In this document: piece after piece, positions 54,969 to 64,000 of the stretch
Position numbering within the stretch: the stretch's first letter is position 1
Layout: every line of letters starts with the position of its first letter
Assembly (NCBI RefSeq): GCF_012844305.1
Contig: NZ_JABANE010000003.1
Location: 62,001 to 126,000 of the forward strand
Direction: 5' to 3'
Source: Flammeovirga aprica JL-4
GTDB lineage: Bacteria > Bacteroidota > Bacteroidia > Cytophagales > Flammeovirgaceae
DNA: 64,000 bases
Position numbers and translations under genes: made by a program
The notes under the pieces: model-generated
Told to the model about the DNA's origin: nothing
The model's input: the letters and a program-made list of their open reading frames with translations, nothing else
Databases searched by the model: none

Positions 54969-56213
54969 TTAATTTAATTCACCGAACAGGTAAGCAGAAA
55001 CAAACCAGAAGTTTTGCTCTCCTTCCTTCAGCTTTTGTGCTGTTGGCATACTCACTGTTATTTCATGTTTACCCGAAATCTTTTCCATCGGAATAATCAT
55101 TGGCGGTACGTCAGAACCAGGACACCAGTTTGATCTTGACAAATCTGATGATGCTTCCGGCTCTTCAATTTCTTTCGTTCTATAGCCTTTTGCTTCCCAG
55201 TCTATGTAATCTACTTTTCTTTTCTTTAACCAAACACCTGAAGTTGGGTTAAATCTACGGAAAGAAGCACAGTCTGTTCTCCAAGGCGTAAACTTAAATA
55301 GCTCTTGACCATCAAGTTTGATGATATTCTCAGTCGGCACAAACTCGTCACCACCTGAGTGACCACCATGACCTGTTGTGATATAAGCCATTTGAATGTC
55401 TTTGGCATTGGCAGGGACTTCAACAGAAGTACCTACATCTGCTCTTTGGAATTTATCGCAACCTCTTTGAGGCGGAATATATCTTACAGAGTTTAACACT
55501 GGTGCTACCCAACGTTTCTTAGCAGGTTCATAAGCATTTTCTGATTCCTCAAATCTTAGCTTAACATCCACTTTGTAACCTTCTTTTGTCCATGTATCAA
55601 TGTGAACACCTACATAAACTTCACCTTCTAGTAATGGTAAAAGTTGTGTGATGTCTTGTTTCCACATGGCCTTTTCAGCCCATCCATCAATGTAAACCGG
55701 CATTCTGTTAGGGTACTTTGAGGTATCTTGCTTCGAATAATGCCCCACTCCAAACGGTGTCATAAAACGCATCAACTCCACAGCAGGTTTATATTCTCCT
55801 TCTGCAATCATACCAGGATAATTATCCGTTTCCTCGGCATCATCGCTGTGCTCTAACTCATATTTCTCACGAGCAACCGTCAACATATTTACACCATTGG
55901 CATCCATCACAAACACTGACCCTGCCTTATCCCAACGATCACCTGCAGAAGTTTCCTCTACAATAATAGAGACTTTCGTTTCACGTTCGAATTTTGGAAT
56001 ATTTAGTTTACGAAGCATGATACGTCCTGATTCAATATAGAAAGGTTGTGTATCACTTACTCTGATGCCGTCTTTTGTTAATTCAGGATCAAAGTAAAGG
56101 TGCTCTTGATCAAAAACATGATAAACTTTACTGCCGATTGAAGGAATTTCCTTAGGGCCACAGCTTACCATGAGTACAGTTAAAGCGAGTAGTTGAAGAA
56201 TCTGCTGTTTCAT
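54969..56213 (-). CDS. PNGase F-like peptide-N-glycosidase lipoprotein
   Basis: 414 residues; lipobox at residue 18 (MVSCG). The N-terminal half has an eight-stranded beta-like fold with SAGDRWDKAGSVFV (about residue 90-102), and the C-terminal half has TTGHGGHSGGDEFVP, TDCASFRRFNP and RSNWCPGSDVPPM, marks of the N-glycanase C-terminal domain. PNGase F cleaves the amide between N-glycan and asparagine. It lies 7 bp after the cutC stop on the same strand, so these two are co-translated. It gives the strongest evidence that this locus attacks glycoproteins. Confidence 0.9.
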   Translation of the reverse strand: MKQQILQLLALTVLMVSCGPKEIPSIGSKVYHVFDQEHLYFDPELTKDGIRVSDTQPFYIESGRIMLRKLNIPKFERETKVSIIVEETSAGDRWDKAGSVFVMDANGVNMLTVAREKYELEHSDDAEETDNYPGMIAEGEYKPAVELMRFMTPFGVGHYSKQDTSKYPNRMPVYIDGWAEKAMWKQDITQLLPLLEGEVYVGVHIDTWTKEGYKVDVKLRFEESENAYEPAKKRWVAPVLNSVRYIPPQRGCDKFQRADVGTSVEVPANAKDIQMAYITTGHGGHSGGDEFVPTENIIKLDGQELFKFTPWRTDCASFRRFNPTSGVWLKKRKVDYIDWEAKGYRTKEIEEPEASSDLSRSNWCPGSDVPPMIIPMEKISGKHEITVSMPTAQKLKEGEQNFWFVSAYLFGELN

Positions 56214-56220
56214 TTGTCGT

Positions 56221-56964
56221 TTATTTATTTATTTCCTGTTTAAGAGATTGTACAGTTTTATCACAGGTTACCGCTCTTAAATATTCTGAGCCAGTGCTTT
56301 CTTTACTCATTGCCACTCCATTGTTTTTGAATGTCATCTGACTATCCACCAATTTAGAGGCAGAGGAATGCACTGCTGTAACTCCTGTATTTTCAATAAT
56401 TTCTTTCACATTATTTGGTAAAACGCCACTTCCTGCCATGATTTCAATACGGCCATCTGCTTGTTTTACTAAATCTTTTAATACCTTGACACCTTCTGGC
56501 GCCGTCATCATCTGACCTGAAGTCAATACTCTATCCACACCCAAAGTAATCAAGTCTTCCAGTGCCTTTTCAGTATCTCTGGCCATATCAAAAGCTCTAT
56601 GGAAAGTCACCCCTAAAGGTTTTGCCTCATCCACCAAAGCTTTGCATCTTTCCACATCAATTTCAGCATCAGCGGTCAGTGCACCAATCACCACACCGTT
56701 CATGCCTGATTCCTTGGCTATTTTGATGTCTTCCAACATCTCCTCAAACTCAAGGTCTGTAAAAAAGAAGTCACCTCCACGAGGTCTGATAATTGGGTAA
56801 ACGTCTATATCTACATATTTTCGAACCAATTTCATCATCCCCACGCTTGGCGTAGTTCCCCCTTCTAATCTTCCTCCACATAGTTCTATTCTATCTGCTC
56901 CGCCTCTCTGGGCGTTAATGGCGGAATCCACCGTATAGGAGCAAATTTCTAACGTTACATTCAT
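56221..56964 (-). CDS. cutC: CutC-family TIM-barrel protein
   Basis: 247 residues, no signal peptide. Family motifs: LEICSYTVDSAINAQRGGADRIELC (in part, residues 4-29), GGTTPSVGMM, VIIR-like PIIRPRGGDFFFT and VTFHRAFDMA. CutC was named for copper tolerance, but its copper role is disputed and its TIM barrel looks like an enzyme. Its position inside an N-glycan locus, 7 bp before the PNGase-like gene, suggests a part in cytoplasmic sugar or glycan handling; that is inference. A strong terminator lies just upstream. Confidence 0.85.
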   Translation of the reverse strand: MNVTLEICSYTVDSAINAQRGGADRIELCGGRLEGGTTPSVGMMKLVRKYVDIDVYPIIRPRGGDFFFTDLEFEEMLEDIKIAKESGMNGVVIGALTADAEIDVERCKALVDEAKPLGVTFHRAFDMARDTEKALEDLITLGVDRVLTSGQMMTAPEGVKVLKDLVKQADGRIEIMAGSGVLPNNVKEIIENTGVTAVHSSASKLVDSQMTFKNNGVAMSKESTGSEYLRAVTCDKTVQSLKQEINK

Positions 56965-56975
56965 AATCCTTAGTC

Positions 56976-57017
56976 AAAAAAGAGGAGTCATTAGTCCCGT
57001 AGTCCCTCCTCTTTTTT
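56976..57017 (-). terminator. Terminator between GH92 and cutC
   Basis: AAAAAAGAGGAG pairs with CTCCTCTTTTTT around 18 bases. It lies on the transcribed strand after GH92; T tracts are on both sides. It may mark an internal stop or attenuation point of the locus. Confidence 0.75.
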
Positions 57018-57068
57018 CTTGTTTTTCAGCTCCTACTTTGAGCTGTATATGGTTAATAAATTTAATAT

Positions 57069-59336
57069 CTAGAATGCTTTCATTGGGATGGCATTTTGAG
57101 CTCCCAATTGTTTATTAGGCACATTAGTCATCTCAAATTCCAACGCTCCTCCACTCATGATCTCTTTATGAGTGATGTACAAACGGTCAATCGTTTTACC
57201 GTTCAGTGTAATTTTGTTGATGTATTTGTTTTCCTTCGACACGTTTTTAGCTATAACTTTAAATTGTTTTCCTGTCGAAGTATTAATTTCTGCTTCTTCA
57301 AAAATTGGTGTACCGATCACATAAATTCCTTGTGCTGGATTGACTGGGTAGAAACCTAAGCTACTGAATACATACCAAGCTGAGATTTGACCACAATCCT
57401 CATTACCACTGATTCCCTCAGGAGTATTATCATATTGTGTAAAAAGAATTTCGTGTATTTTTTCTTGTGATTTCCAAGCTTCACCTGCATAGTTGTATAG
57501 GTAAGCAATATGATGCGATGGTTCATTACCATGTGCATACTGACCGATTAGACCTGTAATATCTGGAGACACATTATCACCTGTCAACTCTGATGATACT
57601 GTAAACAATTCATCCAATTTTGCTACAAATGCTTTTTTAGAAGGGAATAAATCAACCAAACCTTGAATATCCTGCAATACAAACCAGCTGTGCTGATAAG
57701 CATTTCCTTCTGTATAATCAGTATTTTCTCTGTGATTTGCTTCCGCTGGGTCAAATGGCAATCTGAATTTACCGTTTGTCATACGACCTCTCATAAATTC
57801 TGTTTCCGGATCGAAAAGTGGTTTATAACCTTCCGAACGTTTCATGTATTTGGCATAACCAGCTTCATCACCTACGTGTTTTGCTACTTGAGCAATACAC
57901 CAGTCATCATAAGCATATTCTAATGTTTTCGTCACTGACTCACCACCTTTATCAGAAGGAATGAATCCGTATTTTTTATACGCTTTCAAGTCACGTTCAT
58001 CTTGCATTGAAGTCACCTTCATTGCTTCATAAACACGCTTAGGATCAATATCATCAATACCTTTCAATACCGCATCTGCTAAAACCGGCATAGCATGATA
58101 ACCTGTCATACAGTTGGTTTCATTACCTGCTAATGCCCAAACCGGCAGAAGACCTGTTTCATCAAAGTGTGCTAACATTGAATTGATAAAATCAGCATTT
58201 CTCTTTTCTGACTCCACAATAGTTGATAACGGATGTACAGCTCTGAAAGTGTCCCAAAGTGAGAACGTACTGTAATATCTGAAACCATTAGCATGATGAA
58301 GCTCATGATCTGCTCCTTTATAATTTCCTTGTGCATCTGAATGCGTTACGGGAGCGATCTTAGAATGGTATAATGCCGTGTAGAAAATCTCTCTTGACTT
58401 CTTATCTTTTGTAGTGATTTTGATCTGATTTAATGCCTCTTCCCAAATATCACTTGCTTTTTGTTTCTTTAAATCAAAATCATAACCCGCTGCTTCTTGC
58501 TCCAATGCCACATGTGCACCTTCAAGAGTTGCAGAAGAAACTCCTACTGCTGCAGTAACTTGATTTTGAGCATCAACACTTTTAAAGAACACTTGCGCCA
58601 CTAATCGCTCTCCTTCTTTTTCAATATTGATTTTCTCAATTGGTTGAGAGAATTTCATTTCAAAATATACTCTCTGATCTTCAGCCCATCCTTGAGAAAG
58701 ACGCTCACCTTGTACTCTATAATCATCCAACTGAATCAAAGACGACTTCGTTACACCGTCCCAGTTGACTGCAAATCCAAGGTTTACAATCATCGAAGGT
58801 TTTTCTGCTGACTGTGGGTAAGTCCATCTATGAAAACCAACTCTTGTTCCCGTTGTCATTTCAGCTTTAATACCACTGTTTTCAAGTAAAACAGCATAAT
58901 AACCTGGTTTTGCCGTTTCATTCTCGTGAGAATAACGTTGCGTGTAAGGAAGGTTATTTCTGTTTTGCTCCATGGCATCCAAGGTATGCTCTTTGGCTGT
59001 AGGCAATACGATCAAATCGTTTAAATCACCAATACCCGTTCCGCTTAAATGCAGGTGTCCAAAACCAATTAATAATGAATCTGAAATATGATAACCACTT
59101 ACCCAGTCCCATCCACTTACTCCGTTGATAGGGCTACACTGAACACCACCATAAGGTAATGTTGCTCCTGGAAAAGTATGTCCATGCTCACCTGTGCCGA
59201 TCAATGGATCAACAAAATCAACTAATTGCTGTTCTTCTGCCTGTTTCGGCATTTCGTCAGTACAGGCCGTCATTGCAATCATAGGCGTAAAAGCAACGAC
59301 TTTTAAGGTATTCTTGATGTAATTTAAGATCGACAC
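57069..59336 (-). CDS. GH92 alpha-mannosidase lipoprotein
   Basis: I take the GTG at 59336, giving about 755 residues and a clean lipoprotein signal ending in AMTAC; ATGs at 59378 and 59447 would give odd double-hydrophobic N-termini. Family marks: VDFVDPLIGTGEHGHTFPGA (in part), SLWDTFRAVHPL, and NEDCGQISAWYVFSSLGFYP near the C-terminus. GH92 enzymes are calcium-dependent exo-alpha-mannosidases acting on alpha-1,2, -1,3 or -1,4 mannose in N-glycans. It follows susD with a terminator-like hairpin between them. Confidence 0.92.
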   Translation of the reverse strand: MSILNYIKNTLKVVAFTPMIAMTACTDEMPKQAEEQQLVDFVDPLIGTGEHGHTFPGATLPYGGVQCSPINGVSGWDWVSGYHISDSLLIGFGHLHLSGTGIGDLNDLIVLPTAKEHTLDAMEQNRNNLPYTQRYSHENETAKPGYYAVLLENSGIKAEMTTGTRVGFHRWTYPQSAEKPSMIVNLGFAVNWDGVTKSSLIQLDDYRVQGERLSQGWAEDQRVYFEMKFSQPIEKINIEKEGERLVAQVFFKSVDAQNQVTAAVGVSSATLEGAHVALEQEAAGYDFDLKKQKASDIWEEALNQIKITTKDKKSREIFYTALYHSKIAPVTHSDAQGNYKGADHELHHANGFRYYSTFSLWDTFRAVHPLSTIVESEKRNADFINSMLAHFDETGLLPVWALAGNETNCMTGYHAMPVLADAVLKGIDDIDPKRVYEAMKVTSMQDERDLKAYKKYGFIPSDKGGESVTKTLEYAYDDWCIAQVAKHVGDEAGYAKYMKRSEGYKPLFDPETEFMRGRMTNGKFRLPFDPAEANHRENTDYTEGNAYQHSWFVLQDIQGLVDLFPSKKAFVAKLDELFTVSSELTGDNVSPDITGLIGQYAHGNEPSHHIAYLYNYAGEAWKSQEKIHEILFTQYDNTPEGISGNEDCGQISAWYVFSSLGFYPVNPAQGIYVIGTPIFEEAEINTSTGKQFKVIAKNVSKENKYINKITLNGKTIDRLYITHKEIMSGGALEFEMTNVPNKQLGAQNAIPMKAF

Positions 59337-59524
59337 GGTAATTAATTTTAGTATGACCAATAATGGTGCGGTTATCATAAAGTGTTCTTTGTACAGCAAA
59401 AATAAAAAAAAACAGTAATAATCACGCATCCAAACATGCAAAAACATGCATAAAATTGCTAACCTTTGTAAATAAACAAAGATTTATATCATTCTGTTTA
59501 ATGTTCCAAAAATAAAGGCACACA

Positions 59525-59558
59525 AAAATACCTCTAGTAGTATTTACTAGAGGTATTA
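59525..59558 (-). terminator. Hairpin/terminator between susD and GH92
   Basis: On the minus strand ACCTCTAGTA pairs perfectly with TACTAGAGGT around 5 bases and is followed by ATTTTT. It lies 10 bp after the susD stop. It may reduce enzyme expression relative to susCD. Confidence 0.78.
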
Positions 59559-59567
59559 TCTATAATT

Positions 59568-61436
59568 TTATCTAAAGCTGTACCACTGTTTTATACCTAT
59601 AAAATCAGGGTTGCTTGGTGAATTCGCTCTTTGCTCTGCAATTACTCTATTCGTTTCAGACGGGTGCACCGTTAATTCTCTGTCTGGATAAGGGAAACGT
59701 GCAGGTCTTACATAGTTCGTCACACCACCTAAATGCAACGGCACATTTTCTGGTGTAGCAGAAGGTGTTAGCGTTTCTAATAATGGATCACCCGGATAGG
59801 AAGGCAAATCATAAGTACCATCATCATCTTGAGACAATGTAGCTCTTACTATAGAAGGTTTATTGGTTCTATTCCAATTTGCAAAAGCATTGTAACCATC
59901 ACCAATATTCGAAATCCAACTTTCATAAGCGATCACCTCTAATTTATCAGATGCGTCATCATAAGCTTGATTGGCATTCGTAATATATGTAGCTACGGCA
60001 TTATCATGATCATAGGCATTATTTGTTTGACGCTTATACAATTCCTCCATTTTAGTCTCAAACTCTTTTCCTGGAAAATTGATTGCATCGTACTTTGCTA
60101 ATGCTAAAGTCACTGCATTTGTAAAATAGGTTTTCGCATCTCCAGCCACTCCGTAGATCAACACTGCTTCAGCAAGCATAAAATTCATCTCATCTGCACC
60201 AATAACTATAGAAGGCGTCACTCTGTTGTACGTTGCTGGAGCTAAACTTGCCAATGTCGCAAATTGTCCTTTATCCTCAAACTTATAATCGGTTTGGTCA
60301 GTCCAAAGTGCCGCCTGAACCACTTGATCCGAACTCGAATTATGGAAAAGTCCCTTCGTTCCAAAAGCGTTTTCTCCATATCTCATTCCTCTGTAATGCA
60401 CTTCTTTAAACTCGTTAGGACCCCCTGCCTGTGCAAAAGGATCAAAATTAGTATATCGCGCAGTATCTTCCATACTTACATAAGCACTTCCATCTTGCGT
60501 CAAATGTGATGTAATTCTAAACAATCTAGGGTCTTGCCTCTGTTGCATGTTTTTCAAAGCCAATTCACTCATAAACGGACCTGAAAAACCACCTACTTCC
60601 CCTCTCACTGCAACGCCTGTACCATTGATATGTTGTCCCCATGGACCACCCACATCTACATGATTTACATAGACAGCATTGGACCAATCTGTGATATAAC
60701 CACCGTCACCATTCATACCTTTTAAGAAAATCTCCTGTCCTTTGGTTGGGTCGGCATGTGACATCATCATCCCAATTTTCATCAACAATGAATTCGCCAA
60801 TCTCACATATTTTTCAGCTCCAACTGTACTCGGTTCATATAATTCTGCTGATTCAGAGTTTGTAAACAGATTCGTATTTGTAGCCGAATTTAATAATACA
60901 CCTCTAGCCTGTTCCAACTCTGTGGCCATAGTATTCAAGACTGTTTCCTGATCATCAAACTTAGGATAAAAATTACGGTCAGTGAATCCTTGCCCTGCCT
61001 CAGTATAAGGTATATCACCATAAAGTGCCGTCATTCTAAGCAAGTTGACCACTTTAACGATTTGTGCTTGTGCAATTTTACCTTCTTGCCCTTCCTGATC
61101 ACCCAAGCGACTTTGAATATCAGCAATATTTTTCATCACATCGCCAAAAATCAAACTCCACGTTGCTTCTGTATAACCATCATTTCGTCTAAAACCTGAT
61201 CCTTGTGTATAATTACAAGCCAAATTTTGAGACAGCGGACTAGACATAATAAGATTTCCTCTAAAGCCTTCGTGACCACTAGAAAACATTTTTAACTGAG
61301 AGAAAGTATACAAATGTTTTGGATCCAGATTATTACTTTTCCATGGATCTTTATTCATTTCCTCAAACGTATCGGTACACCCGATCAGCATCAAAAGGGA
61401 AAGAATACTATATATAGAATATTTTATGAATTTCAT
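59568..61436 (-). CDS. SusD/RagB-family nutrient-binding lipoprotein
   Basis: I take the ATG at 61436 (MKFIKYSIYSILSLLMLIGC), which gives a normal lipoprotein signal with Cys20; an upstream start at 61463 would overlap susC. About 622 residues, with the SusD-like_2 start (MNKDPWKSNNLDPKHLYTF in part) and a helix-rich body of TPR-like scaffolding. The C-terminus has YPGDPLL and FPYPDRELTVHPS segments. It caps the SusC barrel and binds the glycan. The start is 13 bp after the susC stop, so the two are co-expressed. Confidence 0.92.
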   Translation of the reverse strand: MKFIKYSIYSILSLLMLIGCTDTFEEMNKDPWKSNNLDPKHLYTFSQLKMFSSGHEGFRGNLIMSSPLSQNLACNYTQGSGFRRNDGYTEATWSLIFGDVMKNIADIQSRLGDQEGQEGKIAQAQIVKVVNLLRMTALYGDIPYTEAGQGFTDRNFYPKFDDQETVLNTMATELEQARGVLLNSATNTNLFTNSESAELYEPSTVGAEKYVRLANSLLMKIGMMMSHADPTKGQEIFLKGMNGDGGYITDWSNAVYVNHVDVGGPWGQHINGTGVAVRGEVGGFSGPFMSELALKNMQQRQDPRLFRITSHLTQDGSAYVSMEDTARYTNFDPFAQAGGPNEFKEVHYRGMRYGENAFGTKGLFHNSSSDQVVQAALWTDQTDYKFEDKGQFATLASLAPATYNRVTPSIVIGADEMNFMLAEAVLIYGVAGDAKTYFTNAVTLALAKYDAINFPGKEFETKMEELYKRQTNNAYDHDNAVATYITNANQAYDDASDKLEVIAYESWISNIGDGYNAFANWNRTNKPSIVRATLSQDDDGTYDLPSYPGDPLLETLTPSATPENVPLHLGGVTNYVRPARFPYPDRELTVHPSETNRVIAEQRANSPSNPDFIGIKQWYSFR

Positions 61437-61449
61437 TATCAAAGAGAAT

Positions 61450-64000
61450 TTAGAAGTTAGCATTTAATTTAAATCCGAAAGTTCTTGGGATTGTTAAGTT
61501 GGCAAATTCAATACCTTGACCATTTCCACTTGTAAATGAAGATTCAGGATCTATATTATCAGTGTTTCTCCATAAATAGAATAAGTTGAATGCGTTGGCT
61601 GATAATGTAAGGTTACGTATTGGCGTTTTTCCAAGCAGTTCTTTTGAGAATCTATATGACAAAGTCACTTCTCTTAATTTCACAAAAGAGGCATCGTAAA
61701 TAAAATGCTCTGAAATCCCTGCTACCGCTCCATAATATTGTTCTGGATCGATATTATCTGTAAATGGAGATCCATCTTCTCTTACCAATCCACCTGGATT
61801 CCATGTTTGGTTAGGATCATAAAACTCATCTCTTCCTGTCAATGTTGATTCATGCTTTCCTAAGTTATAAAGGTTCGATTCGGTTGAAGAATAAATCTCT
61901 CCACCCCATTTTGAATCAATCAAGAAGGAGAAGGATACATTTTTATATGTAAATGAATTTCTCAAACCGGCCATCCACGGTTGTACACCGTTACCAATAA
62001 TATGAACACCATCATCAGCCACCGGTCTACCGCTGTCATCTACTATAATGCTATTGCTATCTGGGTGTCTTTTAAATTTCTTTCCGACAATCACACCGTA
62101 AGCTTCACCAGGAATTGCTTGAACGGATACACTACCTAATGATAATAACTGGAATGAATTTACACCTTCTGTCAGAGAAACAACCTCATTATCATTATAG
62201 GCCATATTTAATGTGATATCCCATGAGAAGTTATCATTCTGAATTGGCATATAATTCAACATCAATTCGATACCTGAATTATCAATCTGCCCTGCATTAA
62301 TCAATGCTCTTTCAAATCCTGAGCCTTTAGAAATATCTACACCCAAAATCTGATTTACAGAAGATGATTTATACCATGCGAAATCCAATCCGAATCTATT
62401 TTCAAAGAATCGAAGGTCAATGCCCACCTCATAAGAAGTTTGAATTGCAGGTTTCAATGTACTATTCGGAATTTCTCCACCTTCTACATTACCAATATTC
62501 ACCCCATTATGATTCCATCCATCTAGTCCGTATCTCAAATTAAGTTTATAAGGGTCAGTATCAGAACCAACTTGTGCTACTGAAGCACGAACTTTACCAA
62601 AGGAGAACCAATCCGGCATGGTCCAGTCCATATCTGAGAAGATCCATGACGCCGATAAAGACGGATAGAAGAATGAGTTATTATTCAATGGAAGTGTAGA
62701 AGACCAGTCATTTCTTGCAGAAACATCTAAAAATAGATAACCTTTATAACCTACCGAAGCTGTACCATAAACCGAAGCAATTGCTCTCTCACTCTTTCTG
62801 AAATCTTGGAACCTTGAAGAACCTGCTAGAGGATTTTGGAAGTCAATGGCTGTAAAATTCTCTGAACCTGAATCAGTATAATCTACTTCTTTATGCATGT
62901 AAGCACCTCCAGCATTGGCTGTAATATCAAAATCTCCAAACTGTTTATGAAACATCAAAAGAAAATCAAAGTTGTTTTCTCGATCGAGATTGGTTCTTTC
63001 AAAAGCTCTACCTTGAGAGAACCTTGGAGTGAATAATGGTTGTAATACATTCTGACGGAAGGTACTGTAATCTGTACCTCCTCTACCCATCAATTTTAAG
63101 TAATCAGTAAACTCATACGTCAAGCTCACCATACCGATTATTCTATCAAGCTTATCTTCATTGACCACTTCATTTAAAGTCCAGTAAGGGTTTTCATCAT
63201 CATTATTATAACCTATTGGTCTCCCTGTTGTTGGATCTTTATAGTTCTTTAGCCATTCCTCTTTAATTGTATTCGGAATTTGCACAAAATTGGCCATGTA
63301 GTTATTCACCGAATTACCCATTTCCAGCCTGTTATGAGCTTGCTGATTGACATATGTTACTCTTGCATCTAAAGAAAGTTTATCATTAATCATCTTCGTT
63401 TTCCCTCTCAGGTTAAACGTATTCCTTTTATAAGTAGAATGATCCACTTGTCCTTTACTGTCCATGTTTCCGTAAGAAAAACGCACTGTAGATTTGTCAT
63501 TGCTTGAAGTTAATGCAACGTTCGTATTCCATGTACGTCCAGTGTTGAAGAAACTTCTATAATTATCATAAGCACCTACAGGTCTTGTTACTCCATCAAA
63601 GAAACGCATTGACTGCCCGTTGATTTTCGGACCCCACATAGATGTTACAGATTTAGGATCTGAATCTGGAGGAAGCGTACCATTTGTACCTTGAGCGTAT
63701 GTCTTTTGGTCTTTCGGCGTAATTCCCAAAGCATCAAATGTGACACCCACATTAAAATCAACTCCTAATGCTTTCCCTTTTGTCCCAGACTTCGTTGTAA
63801 TCAAAACCACGCCATTAATTGCTCTAGAACCGTATAAAGCTGTTGCCGATCCACCTTTCAAAACTGACATTGATTCTATATCATCAGGGTTAATAGAAGA
63901 TAAACCGTCACCAGTATTTACATCTCCTGAATCAGAACTATCACCTGCATCTTTCACTTGATTATTTGAAATTGGAACACCATCGACTACATAAAGTGGT
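61450..64000 (-). CDS. SusC-family TonB-dependent outer-membrane transporter (5' end outside window)
   Basis: The frame is open to the right edge; the GTG at 63957 is not the true start, because the codons beyond it give PLYVVDGVPISNN, the usual SusC plug motif. Further marks are SINPDDIESMSVLKGGSATALYGSRAINGV (in part) in the plug, and a long beta-barrel ending in TFGFKLNANF with a C-terminal aromatic residue. About 850 residues are visible. It would import glycans freed from glycoproteins with energy from TonB. It is the first visible gene of the locus. Confidence 0.93.
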   Translation of the reverse strand, partial: PLYVVDGVPISNNQVKDAGDSSDSGDVNTGDGLSSINPDDIESMSVLKGGSATALYGSRAINGVVLITTKSGTKGKALGVDFNVGVTFDALGITPKDQKTYAQGTNGTLPPDSDPKSVTSMWGPKINGQSMRFFDGVTRPVGAYDNYRSFFNTGRTWNTNVALTSSNDKSTVRFSYGNMDSKGQVDHSTYKRNTFNLRGKTKMINDKLSLDARVTYVNQQAHNRLEMGNSVNNYMANFVQIPNTIKEEWLKNYKDPTTGRPIGYNNDDENPYWTLNEVVNEDKLDRIIGMVSLTYEFTDYLKLMGRGGTDYSTFRQNVLQPLFTPRFSQGRAFERTNLDRENNFDFLLMFHKQFGDFDITANAGGAYMHKEVDYTDSGSENFTAIDFQNPLAGSSRFQDFRKSERAIASVYGTASVGYKGYLFLDVSARNDWSSTLPLNNNSFFYPSLSASWIFSDMDWTMPDWFSFGKVRASVAQVGSDTDPYKLNLRYGLDGWNHNGVNIGNVEGGEIPNSTLKPAIQTSYEVGIDLRFFENRFGLDFAWYKSSSVNQILGVDISKGSGFERALINAGQIDNSGIELMLNYMPIQNDNFSWDITLNMAYNDNEVVSLTEGVNSFQLLSLGSVSVQAIPGEAYGVIVGKKFKRHPDSNSIIVDDSGRPVADDGVHIIGNGVQPWMAGLRNSFTYKNVSFSFLIDSKWGGEIYSSTESNLYNLGKHESTLTGRDEFYDPNQTWNPGGLVREDGSPFTDNIDPEQYYGAVAGISEHFIYDASFVKLREVTLSYRFSKELLGKTPIRNLTLSANAFNLFYLWRNTDNIDPESSFTSGNGQGIEFANLTIPRTFGFKLNANF

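Noticed and set aside
1..64000. CRISPR arrays, tRNA or rRNA genes, transposases, prophage genes
   Set aside because: I looked for regular direct repeats with spacers, cloverleaf-like segments with a TTCGA arm, and transposase or integrase motifs and found none that hold up.

Overview
The window looks like chromosomal DNA of a marine, AT-rich member of the Bacteroidota, most likely order Cytophagales and possibly Flammeovirga-like; the genus is an inference from overall gene character. Supporting signs are a SusC/SusD pair, a secreted subtilisin with a C-terminal tail of the type IX secretion (T9SS) sorting kind, several lipoproteins, short leaders without clear Shine-Dalgarno sequences, and Bacteroidota-type housekeeping genes. 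I found no rRNA, tRNA, CRISPR array, transposase or phage module.

Positions 1-22,600 are mostly housekeeping genes in short, often convergent units: an AspT/YidE-type transporter (cut by the window edge), an alpha/beta hydrolase, YicC, GalE, a T9SS-type subtilase, a SUI1-like factor, FtsX, uracil-DNA glycosylase, an arginase-superfamily enzyme, a hemolysin III protein, a cytochrome b561-like protein, a GAF sensor, PncB, FtsK, a LolA-like protein, ManA, TrmN6 and an AraC regulator. Many units end in clear rho-independent terminators.

Positions 22,590-24,070 hold a recent tandem duplication of a small lipoprotein gene. Each copy has its own pair of 12-bp direct repeats spaced exactly 21 bp apart, a likely operator for the AraC regulator encoded just upstream. 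Positions 24,100-35,400 carry envelope and stress genes: a methyltransferase, a small membrane protein, an L,D-transpeptidase, two large TPR proteins (one a CHAT protease-like protein with a signal peptide), a truncated hemoglobin, a SanA-like protein and a degenerate Nudix regulator.

Positions 35,800-43,270 are the most unusual part. A 1377-residue protein with a LysM-like domain overlaps by 8 bp a leucine-rich-repeat lipoprotein gene. Downstream, after a 159-bp MITE-like element, the 3' end of the large gene and the whole lipoprotein gene occur again. The two copies are mosaics: conserved outer arms flank a divergent core made of the end of the first protein and the start of the second. This resembles a toxin/immunity locus with an orphan cassette. 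The orphan is frameshifted at a run of eight A.

Positions 43,600-48,100 hold an aminotransferase, an MdaB-like quinone reductase and a class A penicillin-binding protein. From 48,220 to the right edge, all genes lie on the minus strand and form a polysaccharide utilization locus: SusC, SusD, GH92, CutC, a PNGase F-like amidase, GH2 beta-mannosidase, GH125 alpha-mannosidase, a CBM9-like protein and a GHL10-like protein. Together they would remove and import high-mannose N-glycans and trim them to mannose, which the ManA encoded at 19.4-20.6 kb could feed into glycolysis after phosphorylation.
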